Of a stretch of 64,000 nucleotides of DNA, positions 35,959 to 45,712 are shown one piece after another (position 1 is the first letter of the stretch; every line of letters begins with the position of its first letter). The translations under genes and the position numbers were made by a program. Source of the stretch: Paenibacillus piri (GTDB lineage: Bacteria; Bacillota; Bacilli; Paenibacillales; NBRC-103111); contig NZ_SMRT01000002.1 in NCBI RefSeq assembly GCF_004354045.1, positions 310,001 to 374,000 of the forward strand. The letters are read 5' to 3'. The notes beneath the pieces are model-generated. The model was not told where the DNA came from, did not search any database, and saw nothing but the letters and a program-made list of their open reading frames with translations.

Positions 35959-37080
35959 ATGGAGACTTCCCGTCAGATTACCGTAATCCAAGCAGCTTCT
36001 ATTCTGATCAGCACCATAATAGGGGTAGGTGTACTCCCTCTTCCCCTATTTGCCGTTCGTGCAGCGGATTCGGGCGCTCCTCTCGTCACGTTTCTCGGTA
36101 TGGTAGTTGCCTTTGTCGGATTAGGCCTGATTGCCTTGCTTGGCATGCGGTTTCCTAATAAATCCATTATTCAATACAGTGAGGATATTATCGGGAAATG
36201 GCCGGCATGGATCGGCAGCGTATTTATTATTGCTTTTTTTGCTATTCTGACATCGCTTACCGCGCGTGAGTTCGGCGAAGTGGTGGTTACCTCTGTTCTG
36301 AAGACGACTCCCGTAGAAGTGACCGTTATTGTAATGCTGCTCTTGGCAGCCCTCTCTACGCGTAATGACATCGCAACATTTGCATACATTCATACTTTTT
36401 ATTTTCCATTGCTCCTCGGCCCCGGCTTGCTGATCGTCGCGCTTTCCTTGAAAAATGCCGAGATCATCAATCTGGAGCCGATTTGGGGAAATGCACCGAA
36501 AGATATGGTGGGGGGCGTCTTTACTATAGCCGCATTGTTTCAAGGATCGTTCGTTCTGACCATGGTAATACCGGCCATGCGCCGACCCGAGAAGGCGTTG
36601 AAGGCAAGCATATGGGGGATATTGATCGCAGGAGGGCTGTACGTGACGATCGTCGTAGCAACAGTCAGCGTATTTGGCGCCGAAGAGAGCAAGCAGCTGC
36701 TCTGGCCGACACTCGAGCTCGCGAAGGCGACATCGTTGCCCGCGAATATTTTGGAACGTTTGGATGCAGCCTTTCTAGCCGTTTGGGTAACCGCTGTATT
36801 TACCACATTGTTCTCCAGTTATTTTCTGACGATCCACTCGATGAGCAAGCTGTTCCGCCTGCGCGAACATCGGATGTTTTCCTTTTTCGTCTTGCCGATC
36901 GTTTTCGTCATGGCCATGCTGCCTTTAAATATCATGCATATGTACGAAATCATTCAAAATGTCGGCCGAATCGGACTTTTCATCACGATCGTTTACCCGG
37001 CCGTTCTGCTTGCGATCTCTCTTATTCGCAAGAAAAGAGGGGATTCTGTCAGGAATAAACCGATGGACCAAAGCAGTTAG
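35959..37080 (+). CDS. Spore germination protein, GerB family permease-like subunit
   Basis: A 373-residue integral membrane protein with about ten helices, of the endospore-germination-permease family (APC-like fold). It starts with QITVIQAASILISTIIGVGVLPLP, the unwound helix expected to hold the nutrient. An AAAGGAG ribosome site precedes the ATG and it follows the A subunit by 6 bp. It is the likely nutrient-binding subunit of the receptor. Confidence 0.94.
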   Translation: METSRQITVIQAASILISTIIGVGVLPLPLFAVRAADSGAPLVTFLGMVVAFVGLGLIALLGMRFPNKSIIQYSEDIIGKWPAWIGSVFIIAFFAILTSLTAREFGEVVVTSVLKTTPVEVTVIVMLLLAALSTRNDIATFAYIHTFYFPLLLGPGLLIVALSLKNAEIINLEPIWGNAPKDMVGGVFTIAALFQGSFVLTMVIPAMRRPEKALKASIWGILIAGGLYVTIVVATVSVFGAEESKQLLWPTLELAKATSLPANILERLDAAFLAVWVTAVFTTLFSSYFLTIHSMSKLFRLREHRMFSFFVLPIVFVMAMLPLNIMHMYEIIQNVGRIGLFITIVYPAVLLAISLIRKKRGDSVRNKPMDQSS

Positions 37081-37129
37081 GATGTTGGGCGGTTATTTCC
37101 CATGAAGACTTGAGGAGGGTTTGCAGATT

Positions 37130-37342
37130 ATGGCTTACGTTGGATATTTCGGCTTTCTTGGTTATTCTATACCCTTATGGCTTCTGACAGGGACGATCAT
37201 TTTACGGGTGGACGTTCAAGCCTACAAATTGGCGGGAATGGACAAGGAGAGAAAGGTGTGCCGTTTTATCGGATGGCTCAATGTATGTCTAGGTTTATTG
37301 ATGTTTGCAGGGTATTGGTTGCTCCAGTGGAAGGGATGGTAA
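37130..37342 (+). CDS. Small two-helix germination receptor D-like subunit
   Basis: A 70-residue protein with two predicted membrane helices (about residues 3-25 and 46-66) joined by a charged loop. Small two-helix D subunits are coded in many ger operons between the B and C genes and modulate receptor strength. The position and size fit this role. ATG 37130 is used because GAGGAGGG lies 10 bases upstream; TTG 37121 is too close to it. Confidence 0.75.
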   Translation: MAYVGYFGFLGYSIPLWLLTGTIILRVDVQAYKLAGMDKERKVCRFIGWLNVCLGLLMFAGYWLLQWKGW

Positions 37343-37419
37343 ATTGATTCATAACATAGGCGAATTTATATGGAAGGAAAAAATAAATGTATTACTTCAA
37401 TATAAAGAGGGGATCCCGA

Positions 37420-38655
37420 TTGACAACAAATCGATGGTTCAAAGCGGTCAAGCTGCTAGGCATCATGCTCCTTTTACTTCCGCTCCTGACTGGATGCTGG
37501 GACCGGCTTGAAATCGAGGAACGTGCCGTCGTTTTGGGGATTTCGGTTGATGTTGCAGGCCCGGAAGCGCTGAAAGAAGAGGATGAGGTTTCCCATATTC
37601 AAGGCAAATTTCCCGCGCCGGAAAAAGATTTGATTCGCGTTGCCGTTCAAATCGCGCTGCCCGGAAGAATTCCGCTAGGACCTGGAGAAGCCATTTCGGG
37701 AGGCAAAGGTTCGCAAGCAACGGTTTGGGTCCTTAATGTGGTTGGTCATACGATCGATGATGCGATCATGAATTTGCAGCAGCAAATCTCGGCTAAACTG
37801 TTCTTCGGACATTTGCGCGTCATCGTCATATCGGAAGCTGTGGCAAAAAAAGGTATGCAAAATGTGAACGATTACTTCCGTCGTAATTCGGAAGTAAGAC
37901 GCATGGCTTGGATGATGATTTCGAAAGGAAACGCGGAAGCGTTAATGAAGGCTGCACCGAAATTGGAACGCGTGCCAACGCTGTATCTAATATCGACCAT
38001 GGACAGCGCTGTCAAGATGGGTAAATTCCCGAACGATTTTGTCGGGAATTTCTGGAGCAACTCTTCGAAAAAAGGACAGGAAGGCTTTCTTCCATACATG
38101 GATATCAAAAAAGAACAAAATGTTGAAATTATGGGATTGGCTTATTTTAAAGGATCCAAATTGGCGGGTGTAACGAAACCGTTTGAAATCGCCGGATACA
38201 TGGGGATTAAAGGAATAAGCAAGTCGGGATACCGGGGATTTGTCAGTTTGGACGGTCCGTCCGATAATGTCACGATTTACGCGACCAGCCGCAAATCCAA
38301 AATCGAGGCTCAAATCAAAGACAACCGACCTCATATTACTGTATCCGTTTTCACCGAAATCAGTCTGGAGGAGAAGATAAACGAACGGATACCTGCAGAC
38401 AACTCCGATATTTTGAAAAAAATCGAGCAAACCAATAAAGAATCACTTGTAAAAACTTACCAGGATTTAATTCGGAAAACCCAGAAGAATGGATCCGATA
38501 TTTTCGGGTTCGGTGAATATGTACGAGCCAAGCAGCCGCAATACTGGAACCAGAACATACGTACGAAAGATCGTTGGGGGGAAATGTACAAAGACATTTC
38601 GGTCGATGTAAAAGTAATGACAAGAATTCGTCGGGTCGGCATGAAAGCCAAATAA
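37420..38655 (+). CDS. Spore germination lipoprotein, Ger(x)C family C subunit
   Basis: About 411 residues. Signal peptide with lipobox LLTGCWDRLEIEERAVVLG, the standard start of GerC proteins, where Cys is lipidated on the outer face of the spore inner membrane. The C-terminal domain (about 240-400) is the conserved Ger(x)C region. TTG 37420, with AGAGGGG 7 bases upstream, gives a normal 26-residue signal peptide. ATG 37387, also with a ribosome site (AAGGA), would add 11 residues. It completes the germination receptor operon. Confidence 0.92.
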   Translation: MTTNRWFKAVKLLGIMLLLLPLLTGCWDRLEIEERAVVLGISVDVAGPEALKEEDEVSHIQGKFPAPEKDLIRVAVQIALPGRIPLGPGEAISGGKGSQATVWVLNVVGHTIDDAIMNLQQQISAKLFFGHLRVIVISEAVAKKGMQNVNDYFRRNSEVRRMAWMMISKGNAEALMKAAPKLERVPTLYLISTMDSAVKMGKFPNDFVGNFWSNSSKKGQEGFLPYMDIKKEQNVEIMGLAYFKGSKLAGVTKPFEIAGYMGIKGISKSGYRGFVSLDGPSDNVTIYATSRKSKIEAQIKDNRPHITVSVFTEISLEEKINERIPADNSDILKKIEQTNKESLVKTYQDLIRKTQKNGSDIFGFGEYVRAKQPQYWNQNIRTKDRWGEMYKDISVDVKVMTRIRRVGMKAK

Positions 38656-38803
38656 TGAATGTCTCTCATCTTATCCGTTCATAACTACTCCTCCGGTGCC
38701 TGATTTCACCCATAAAAGTGGAGACAAGCTAAATTTGGAATAGTTCTTCAGCAAAAGGAAATAATGAAATCAATTAACCTACATGTGGAAAAGAGGACGC
38801 AGC

Positions 38804-39202
38804 ATGAATTGGTCGATGTGGTCGATAGAACGAGTTCTCATTCTGTTCGTCAGCCTGGCGTTTCTGATGATGAGTATTCAGGTGACAATGTTTCATTATC
38901 GGCAAAATTTTAACCATAAAGCAATGTGGGTACCCGTTATCTCGTCACCGATTTTCTTCATAACGGGTATCATTCTGACCTTATATAACGCCGGTTGGCT
39001 GCATAATTTGTTTTTGGTACTGATGTGGTTTGGCGTCGTTTCGGGATTGATCGGCTTTTACTTTCATTTTCGTGGGGTAGGTGTCCGAGTCGGGGGATGG
39101 GCCTTGCGCAACTTTCTCATCGGTCCGCCTATCACCCTCCCTTTAATGTATTCCGCTTTGAGTGTGCTTGGTTTGATCGCAATCTATTGGAAGGCGTGGT
39201 GA
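38804..39202 (+). CDS. Four-helix membrane protein of the dehydrogenase operon
   Basis: A 132-residue hydrophobic protein with four predicted helices (about residues 9-28, 41-61, 65-85 and 108-130), two His and no cofactor motif such as a CXXCH haem site. It is 4 bp before the gluconate 2-dehydrogenase subunit 3-like gene and is probably part of the same membrane-associated system. AAGAGGACGCAGC precedes ATG 38804. Function unknown; it could anchor the dehydrogenase or pass electrons to quinone. Confidence 0.7.
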   Translation: MNWSMWSIERVLILFVSLAFLMMSIQVTMFHYRQNFNHKAMWVPVISSPIFFITGIILTLYNAGWLHNLFLVLMWFGVVSGLIGFYFHFRGVGVRVGGWALRNFLIGPPITLPLMYSALSVLGLIAIYWKAW

Positions 39203-39206
39203 GCCG

Positions 39207-39806
39207 ATGGCAGGACAAAGTCATTATCCCTCTTTCGAGGTTATGAATGAACAGGATGAATGGGATGACCACACCCAAACAATCGTAACTTCCCGGCTGA
39301 AGCCCAATATAAATTTACAGTTTCTTACCTCAAAAGAGGCGGAACTTGTGAAACGAATCAGTTCGCTCTTCGTGAATGATCAAACGCCAGAAGTGCTCGA
39401 CTTCGTAGTCGGTCATATCGATCAAACATTGTATCAATCACCTGGGGAAAGTCAGAGAAAAGCAGACGTTCCCAAGGCCCCGGAGCTAATCAGGGCAGGA
39501 CTCCAAGCAATCGAACAAGGGGTTCAGGAGCAATATACTTCAGCTTTTTTGGAGCTGGATATGGCAGAGCAAAAGCAATATTTGCAGTATATAAGCGAAT
39601 CCATTGCCAAACCGCAAGAGGTATGGGATGGAATTCCGCAAGAAGCGCTGTTTAAAAAGCTTTTGAATTTAACATACGAATCTTACTGCTCTCATCCAAA
39701 GGTATGGTCCGAAATCGGTTATGCCGGTCCGGCCTATCCGCGAGGATATGTACGTACGCAGTTGGGACAATTGGATCCATGGGAGGCGCAGCCGGAGCAA
39801 TGGTGA
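39207..39806 (+). CDS. Gluconate 2-dehydrogenase subunit 3-like protein
   Basis: A 199-residue protein with the subunit-3 core FLTSKEAELVKRISSLFVND (about residues 38-57) and a C-terminal SEIGYAGPAYPRGY (about 171-184). In the classical enzyme this small subunit supports the GMC-type flavoprotein. No Tat or Sec signal is visible, unlike the periplasmic enzymes of proteobacteria. It overlaps the flavoprotein gene by 7 bp. Confidence 0.87.
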   Translation: MAGQSHYPSFEVMNEQDEWDDHTQTIVTSRLKPNINLQFLTSKEAELVKRISSLFVNDQTPEVLDFVVGHIDQTLYQSPGESQRKADVPKAPELIRAGLQAIEQGVQEQYTSAFLELDMAEQKQYLQYISESIAKPQEVWDGIPQEALFKKLLNLTYESYCSHPKVWSEIGYAGPAYPRGYVRTQLGQLDPWEAQPEQW

Positions 39807-41386
39807 AGCGAAAATATGCAAACGAAGAAGTGGACGTCGTAATCGTTGGGGCAGGGGCTGCAGGAGGCGTATTGGCTAAAGAATTAAGTGAAGCCGGCAT
39901 GAGCGTTGTCATTTTGGACGCGGGACCGTTTCGAGATCCGCAAAAAGATTTTGCGAGCGATGAACTTTCAATGAAAAATCTGGGTTGGCAGGATACCCGG
40001 ATCGTGGACGGTAACGACCCGTTAACGATGGGGCACAACAATTCCGGGCGAGGTATCGGCGGCGGGACCGTTCACTTTACTGCGGTATTTTTGCGGTTTC
40101 ACGATGCAGATTTCAAAGCAAGGACGATGGATGGCGTCGCGGACGACTGGCCGATCGGCTATAAGGATTTGGAACCGTATTATGCAAGAATTGAAAAAGA
40201 AATTGCCGTATCCGGACCTAAACATTTTCCATGGGGGAATTACAGTGGACCTTATCCGTATCCGGAAAGGGAACCGCTCAGTCCGAACGCGTACATGTTT
40301 ATGAACGGGTGTGAGAAACTCGGCATCCGCTCTTCCGTTGCACCTCTTGCAATTCTTTCCGCACCGTTCGAAGGCCGTCCTCCTTGCATCAATCGCGGCT
40401 TCTGCAATCAAGGGTGCATGCCGGACGCCAAATTTAGCACACTCATCGTTCATATTCCGAAAGCGATCAAAGCCGGAGCCGAAGTATTGGCAGATTGCAT
40501 GGTAACAGAGGTGTTAGTGGGATCTGATGGAAAGGCGAAAGGAGTTATCTTCGTTCATGATGGAATAACGTATGAGCAAAAAGCAAAAATCGTGATCGTA
40601 TCCGCCTTCGTGGTGGAGACGCCCCGGTTGCTTCTCAACTCATCCAATGCCCTGTTTCCTGATGGGCTTGCCAATTCCAGCGGTTGGGTTGGAAAATCCA
40701 TTATGGTTCATAGCAGTCAAGATGTCTATGCCAAATTCGACGATGAAATCAGACTGTATAAAGGCACCCCCGTGTTAGCGACTACTCAAGATTTTTATCA
40801 TACCGATCCGAATAACAGCTTTGTCCGCGGATATACCCTTCATTCGCACGGAGCCAGGCCGGTCGAGTTCGCGAGTGGAATATCGAAAGCGCAGGGAGGG
40901 CCAGTGTGGGGAGAACGATTTAGAGAGACTATACTTGATTACAACTATTACGGAAGGGTCACCTTGGTCGGTGAGGTGCTGCCTAGTGAGACGAATCGGG
41001 TTACGCTGGCAGACGAAAAAGATGAGTATGGCTTGCCGCGTGCAAAAGTTACATTCAGTTACGGCGATAACGACCGGAAGCTCATCGACCATGCGGTTGG
41101 AAAAATGAGTGCAATACTCGATGCAGCCGGCGGAAAAGTCGAATTCGTCATTCCTGATACCGCCCATATGATGGGGGGGTGCCGCATGGGGGACGATCCG
41201 GATTCCTCGGTCGTCAATTCATTTGGACAAACCCATGACATCACTAACCTGTATATATGTGACGCAAGCATATTTGTCACCTCGGGCGCTGGAAACCCCA
41301 CGAATACAGTCATGTCGTTAGCATTGAGGACAGCGGACTATATAAAGGAAAAAGCGAAGAAGCTGGAATTGATAAGGTCGGTTTAA
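39800..41386 (+). CDS. GMC family FAD oxidoreductase (gluconate 2-dehydrogenase alpha-like)
   Basis: A 528-residue flavoprotein. FAD motif VVIVGAGAAGGVLAKELSEA (about residues 12-31), the GMC middle signature GRGIGGGTVHFTAVFLRFHD (about 82-101) and the C-terminal AHMMGGCRMGDDPDSSVV (about 454-471), followed by DASIFVTSGAGNPTNTVMSL. It should oxidise a sugar or sugar acid at C2 and pass electrons to the respiratory chain. The start ATG 39800 overlaps the stop of subunit 3. It is the last gene of a three-gene operon. Confidence 0.92.
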   Translation: MVKRKYANEEVDVVIVGAGAAGGVLAKELSEAGMSVVILDAGPFRDPQKDFASDELSMKNLGWQDTRIVDGNDPLTMGHNNSGRGIGGGTVHFTAVFLRFHDADFKARTMDGVADDWPIGYKDLEPYYARIEKEIAVSGPKHFPWGNYSGPYPYPEREPLSPNAYMFMNGCEKLGIRSSVAPLAILSAPFEGRPPCINRGFCNQGCMPDAKFSTLIVHIPKAIKAGAEVLADCMVTEVLVGSDGKAKGVIFVHDGITYEQKAKIVIVSAFVVETPRLLLNSSNALFPDGLANSSGWVGKSIMVHSSQDVYAKFDDEIRLYKGTPVLATTQDFYHTDPNNSFVRGYTLHSHGARPVEFASGISKAQGGPVWGERFRETILDYNYYGRVTLVGEVLPSETNRVTLADEKDEYGLPRAKVTFSYGDNDRKLIDHAVGKMSAILDAAGGKVEFVIPDTAHMMGGCRMGDDPDSSVVNSFGQTHDITNLYICDASIFVTSGAGNPTNTVMSLALRTADYIKEKAKKLELIRSV

Positions 41387-41397
41387 CCGGCCTTTTT
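41374..41397 (+). terminator. Rho-independent terminator at the end of the GMC gene
   Basis: AAGGTCGG pairs with CCGGCCTT around a TTTAA loop, then TTTTT. The stem starts inside the last codons of the gene. Confidence 0.8.
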
Positions 41398-41682
41398 GCA
41401 TATGTCCATATATTGTTAATAAGCAAAATCCATCCGCACCTTGTTCCACATCAAGGAATCGCTTATTACTCAAGGAAATTTCATGATATTTTTTACACTG
41501 GATTATGAAATAGAATAAAAAATCAACAGACATTTTTTGTTCATCTGTTTTACCGTGCTAATTTATGATTCGTTGCTGTCGGTAATACTGTGATCTTCCA
41601 TGAAAGACATGTTTGGGCAGACATTTTTTGCACTCAAATGCTATGAATTAAATAATGTCTATTTCCTCCAAATGATGGATTG

Positions 41683-41728
41683 TATAATATTGGGTGTAAG
41701 CGTTAGTCAACATGTTAAAGCGCTTACA
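41683..41728 (+). promoter_or_regulatory. Promoter with two cre-like (CcpA) sites
   Basis: TATAAT at 41683-41688 is followed by TGTAAGCGTTAGTCA (41695-41709) and TTAAAGCGCTTACA (41715-41728). The second matches 12 of 14 positions of the ideal cre TGTAAGCGCTTACA. Placed at and just after the start of transcription, these would allow repression by CcpA when a preferred sugar is present. The 290 bases upstream (41398-41682) are AT-rich and hold no gene I can see. Confidence 0.7.
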
Positions 41729-41749
41729 ACCAATGAAAGGGGCTAAAAA

Positions 41750-43279
41750 ATGCAAAGAAAAAAACTAAGACGGCGATTTATTGCAGGGAGCACTTCCACT
41801 GCTCTGATCATCTCATTGTTGGCTGCATGCACCGGCGGTGAAGGCGGTTCTGTAAAAATGGATAATGGTAAACAAAATCCAGGTGAAGAGGGAATGCTGC
41901 AAATCAGCACCATGTTTCCGCTTTATACCGAAGTGCCTGATATGAATAACGCATATTGGACGGAGGTTAAGAAAAGATCCAATACGAATCTGGATATTTT
42001 ATGGGTTCCGAACGCTAATTACGCTTCGAAATTGGAACTCATGCTGGCATCCGGCGATATTCCGGAGGTAGTTAACGGGCCTGCGGTCAATCCAACGCCT
42101 ACCTTCTATAAAGCGATTCAGAACGGCATGTTTTGGGACTTGACTCCACTGCTTGGAGATTTTAGCGAATACCCGAATTTGAAGAAGCTCAAAGAGAAGT
42201 TTGACATTTCTAAAGTGGACGGCAAAATTTATGGATTGCCCCGCCTGAGATCGGAGACCCAAGCCAGCATACACATGCGGAAGGACTTGCTGGATGAACT
42301 GGGCATTCCCTCGCCTACGACGCTGGATGAGTTCAAGAATGCGATGAAAGCAATCATAAAAGCGAAGCCAGGCACCATTGGGTTGACTATGCACGGAGTA
42401 TTAAGCGGAAATGCACCTTTTGCGGCTGCGTTTGGCGTATACGATACGAGCTACGATAAAGACGGCGGATTTATTCGAGATATCCTCACACCGCAATTTG
42501 CGGATATGGTAGAATGGTTCCGCGGATTGTATGCAGACGGATTATTGCCGCGTGAATTTTCAACGATGAAAGAGACGCAGGCTGAGGATTTATTTGCCTC
42601 GGGCAGGGCGATAGCTTATAGCCGCATTATTAATCGTGACTGGCAGTATACGGAAACCAACCGAAAAACCAATCCCAAAGCTTTCGTCCGATCGGTGGAA
42701 CTGAAAGGCCCGAAAGGGTATGCCATCAAATTGGATCCGGGCTTTGCAGCCCCTTTGTATATTTCCAGCAAGGTACCGGTAGAAAAAGTTAAGCGGATGC
42801 TAAAATATTTTGATTCCACTGCGACCAAGGAATATTTGTTTTTAGGGGAATACGGTGTGCAAGGCATCCATCATACCCTTAATGCGGATGGCCTTCCGAT
42901 CATGACAACTCAGGGATTCAAAGAGATAAACATCGGCAGCTATCATCCGTTCGTCTTGACCACTGACAATGGCTTTAAAGTCAGAAACCCTAACGCTCCC
43001 CCTGAATTTAACAAAGAAACAGAGAAATTGGTGGCGGATTGGGATAAAAAGGGGGTTATTAATCCATTTGAACGATACAATTCCCCAACATTCAATGATA
43101 TTTGGCCAAAGTTCCAATCGGAATATGATACCAAAATCGTACAAGCCGTGATCGGTGACATCACAATAAACGAATTCAAGACTTATCAGGAACAATTAAG
43201 GAACAAGCCGGAAATGAAGAAGGCGTTCCAAGAATATACGAAAGCTGAGAAGGAAGTTAAAGCAAATATGGGAAAATAG
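41750..43279 (+). CDS. Extracellular solute-binding lipoprotein (LplA-like)
   Basis: A 509-residue lipoprotein with lipobox LLAAC (Cys at about residue 26) and the fold of large Paenibacillus sugar-binding proteins used with LplB/LplC-type permeases. It captures an oligosaccharide or sugar acid outside the cell. GAAAGGGG precedes the ATG. It is the first gene of an eight-gene operon, directly under two cre-like sites. Confidence 0.92.
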   Translation: MQRKKLRRRFIAGSTSTALIISLLAACTGGEGGSVKMDNGKQNPGEEGMLQISTMFPLYTEVPDMNNAYWTEVKKRSNTNLDILWVPNANYASKLELMLASGDIPEVVNGPAVNPTPTFYKAIQNGMFWDLTPLLGDFSEYPNLKKLKEKFDISKVDGKIYGLPRLRSETQASIHMRKDLLDELGIPSPTTLDEFKNAMKAIIKAKPGTIGLTMHGVLSGNAPFAAAFGVYDTSYDKDGGFIRDILTPQFADMVEWFRGLYADGLLPREFSTMKETQAEDLFASGRAIAYSRIINRDWQYTETNRKTNPKAFVRSVELKGPKGYAIKLDPGFAAPLYISSKVPVEKVKRMLKYFDSTATKEYLFLGEYGVQGIHHTLNADGLPIMTTQGFKEINIGSYHPFVLTTDNGFKVRNPNAPPEFNKETEKLVADWDKKGVINPFERYNSPTFNDIWPKFQSEYDTKIVQAVIGDITINEFKTYQEQLRNKPEMKKAFQEYTKAEKEVKANMGK

Positions 43280-43320
43280 CAGGTGACAATCTGGTTATCC
43301 TGTAATTGAGGGGGGTCCAA

Positions 43321-45666
43321 ATGGCTGACTGGTTGCGTCAGAAATGGTCCTTGACCGTTATCGGTTGGTTCGATATTAAAGGGCGTTTTTTTTACCGCCT
43401 TATTTCGCTCGGCATGATTTCAGCATGTATTCCGATTATCTTGGCGGGAATGATGTATTATCAAATTTCGGTTAACGACGCATATAAAAAAACCGAAGAG
43501 GAAAGCCGAATTTCCCTAACCTTGATTATGGACCGGGTCGAAAGAGTAGTAACCGGTATCGAACAGGAATCGTTCCAGTTAGCCCTGAACCCTTTGACTG
43601 CGAATTCCGTATCAGACAATCAATTTCGTGAGAAGTATATTGCCCAGCGGCAGTTGCTTGATACTTTTATGCTGAAAAAAAATGCCAATGATTTGATTGC
43701 TGAAATCATCCTCTACCAGAATCATAGTAACGCTTTGTGGACTCTGGAGTATGGGTATTTGCAGGTAAACGATTATAAATACAAAAAAGATATCGATCAT
43801 TCCTTTAATGTATCTTCTAAACCACAGTGGCTGTATTTACCGCAAGCGCAAGAAAAAGGCTTTATTTCTTTTATACGCAGACTCCCGTTGATGTCCGAGA
43901 AAGATCCGGACGGGTTCCTCTTGTTTCACATTCATGCCGAGATGCTGAAGAGTTATATGAAGGACAGCTTTTTTTCCTTTCCGGACAGATCTTTACGTAT
44001 ATTGGATTCTGAAGGCGGTATCATATTTCGTTCCGACAAACCGTCAGAGTCAGCGGGAACTATGGATAAAAATCCAAACATTGAAAACATTATGCACAGT
44101 CGTTTCAAATCCGGAATTTTTCTTGCTAAGGAAGCGGATGGGGAGGAAATCTTATACTCTTATCAGAAAAACCCCTCGGGACGCACCTACATTTCCTTGA
44201 TACCGAAAGAATACATCTCTCGTCAAGTCAGTTGGATACGGTGGGGAACCATTGCAGCGGCACTGGTTTTCATTGCAATCGGGGTAGTGTTATCCATGTT
44301 CGTCTCCATGAAAGCCTACAGTCCTATCCGGCAATTGATGAAGCATGGCAGAAGCTTGAATCTGGGACAAGTAAAAAGCAGCAACCGGAACGAAATAAGC
44401 TATATCAAAGAATGCTTAAATTATTTGGATGGGGAGACGAATAGGCTGTCAACCTATTTAAGGAAATTGGAGCCTGGTATGCGCGAACGCTTTTTTCGTA
44501 ATTTGCTGGAAAACGGGTATGCGGATAGAGGCTTGCTGCAAAAAGAATGTACGGACTTGAATATACCGGTTCAAGGCCATTATATCGTGTTGGTTGCCGA
44601 GGTTGAAAATTTCCATAAAGAGGACCGCTTCCTGCTGGAAGACAAGGCGATCGTCGGATTTGCCGTAGCCAATGTGATGGAGGAGCTGCTTAAAGAGAAC
44701 AAGGCATTGAAAGGCTATATATTAAACTTTAATGAAGGAAATGGAACGGCCATTATAAGCGGCAACGATCTGTTCACGCTTGTAGACGAATCCCTTAAAT
44801 ATGCCGGTTTGCTTTGCAGTGCAATGAGACAATACTTGAAGTTCAAAGTATCCATCGGCATCGGAAGGGGGTATACGCACATTTCGGATGTCACGGTATC
44901 CTATCGCGAAGCATTAACAGCCCTTCGATACCGGTTATTTAGAGATTCCGATCCTATTCTTTATATTGAAGAATTGGAGAATCCCAGGGGGAAGTGCGGA
45001 ACGTTTTACCCAAGCAAGCAGGAAGAATTAATAGTTGCCGCGCTCATGAAAGGCGACATCGCAGAAGCGGAACGGGCATTAATTTATTTTATGCAATTGG
45101 TGCGGCAAACCAAATCGTATACGTTTATTTATCAGTCATACCATATGCTCCTATCATCCGTCATTCAGGCCATTATCCAATTTACCGAGCGCCAAGGAGG
45201 CGGTATCCTCGAAGTTTCGGAGAATAACTTATTCGATCAATTGAAGGAACGAAGGACATCGAATGAAATTTTTGACTGGTTTACGGAGCAATGCTTTCCA
45301 TTAATAAAGAAGATGACGGAACAGACAGATCAAACCCAAATCGCTAAAGGCCAATCCGACATTATGCTGATATGCAAGTATATCCGAGAAAACATACAAT
45401 CGGATATATCCCTGACACAGTGCTCCGAGTTGATCTCTATGACCCCGCCCTATGTCAGCCGATTGTTTAAAAAAGTGACGGGAACTTCATTTGTAGATTA
45501 TGTGGTGCGCTGCAAGATGGAAGAAGCGAAAAGATTGATGTTGGAAACGAATTATCAGATTCAAGAAATTGCGAACCTGATCGGGTATTCGGAACGTAAC
45601 CTCAATCGCATTTTTCAACGGTATACGGGCCTTGCGCCGGGGCAGTTCCGGGCTAGTTTGCGTTAA
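43321..45666 (+). CDS. Transmembrane AraC family regulator (YesS/YtdP-like)
   Basis: A 781-residue one-component sensor-regulator. It has an N-terminal helix (about residues 27-48), an extracellular sensor (about 49-300, Cache-like), a second helix (about 308-328), a cytoplasmic middle domain, and an AraC double helix-turn-helix at the C-terminus (about 680-780: DISLTQCSELISMTPPYVSRLFKKV, IQEIANLIGYSERNLNRIFQR). It likely senses the transported sugar outside and activates this operon. ATG 43321 has GAGGGGGG 6 bases upstream. It sits between the binding protein and the permeases. Confidence 0.9.
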   Translation: MADWLRQKWSLTVIGWFDIKGRFFYRLISLGMISACIPIILAGMMYYQISVNDAYKKTEEESRISLTLIMDRVERVVTGIEQESFQLALNPLTANSVSDNQFREKYIAQRQLLDTFMLKKNANDLIAEIILYQNHSNALWTLEYGYLQVNDYKYKKDIDHSFNVSSKPQWLYLPQAQEKGFISFIRRLPLMSEKDPDGFLLFHIHAEMLKSYMKDSFFSFPDRSLRILDSEGGIIFRSDKPSESAGTMDKNPNIENIMHSRFKSGIFLAKEADGEEILYSYQKNPSGRTYISLIPKEYISRQVSWIRWGTIAAALVFIAIGVVLSMFVSMKAYSPIRQLMKHGRSLNLGQVKSSNRNEISYIKECLNYLDGETNRLSTYLRKLEPGMRERFFRNLLENGYADRGLLQKECTDLNIPVQGHYIVLVAEVENFHKEDRFLLEDKAIVGFAVANVMEELLKENKALKGYILNFNEGNGTAIISGNDLFTLVDESLKYAGLLCSAMRQYLKFKVSIGIGRGYTHISDVTVSYREALTALRYRLFRDSDPILYIEELENPRGKCGTFYPSKQEELIVAALMKGDIAEAERALIYFMQLVRQTKSYTFIYQSYHMLLSSVIQAIIQFTERQGGGILEVSENNLFDQLKERRTSNEIFDWFTEQCFPLIKKMTEQTDQTQIAKGQSDIMLICKYIRENIQSDISLTQCSELISMTPPYVSRLFKKVTGTSFVDYVVRCKMEEAKRLMLETNYQIQEIANLIGYSERNLNRIFQRYTGLAPGQFRASLR

Positions 45667-45712
45667 TCGCGGGCCGTGCTCAAATCTAGGATAAAGGAGG
45701 TACATCCTAACA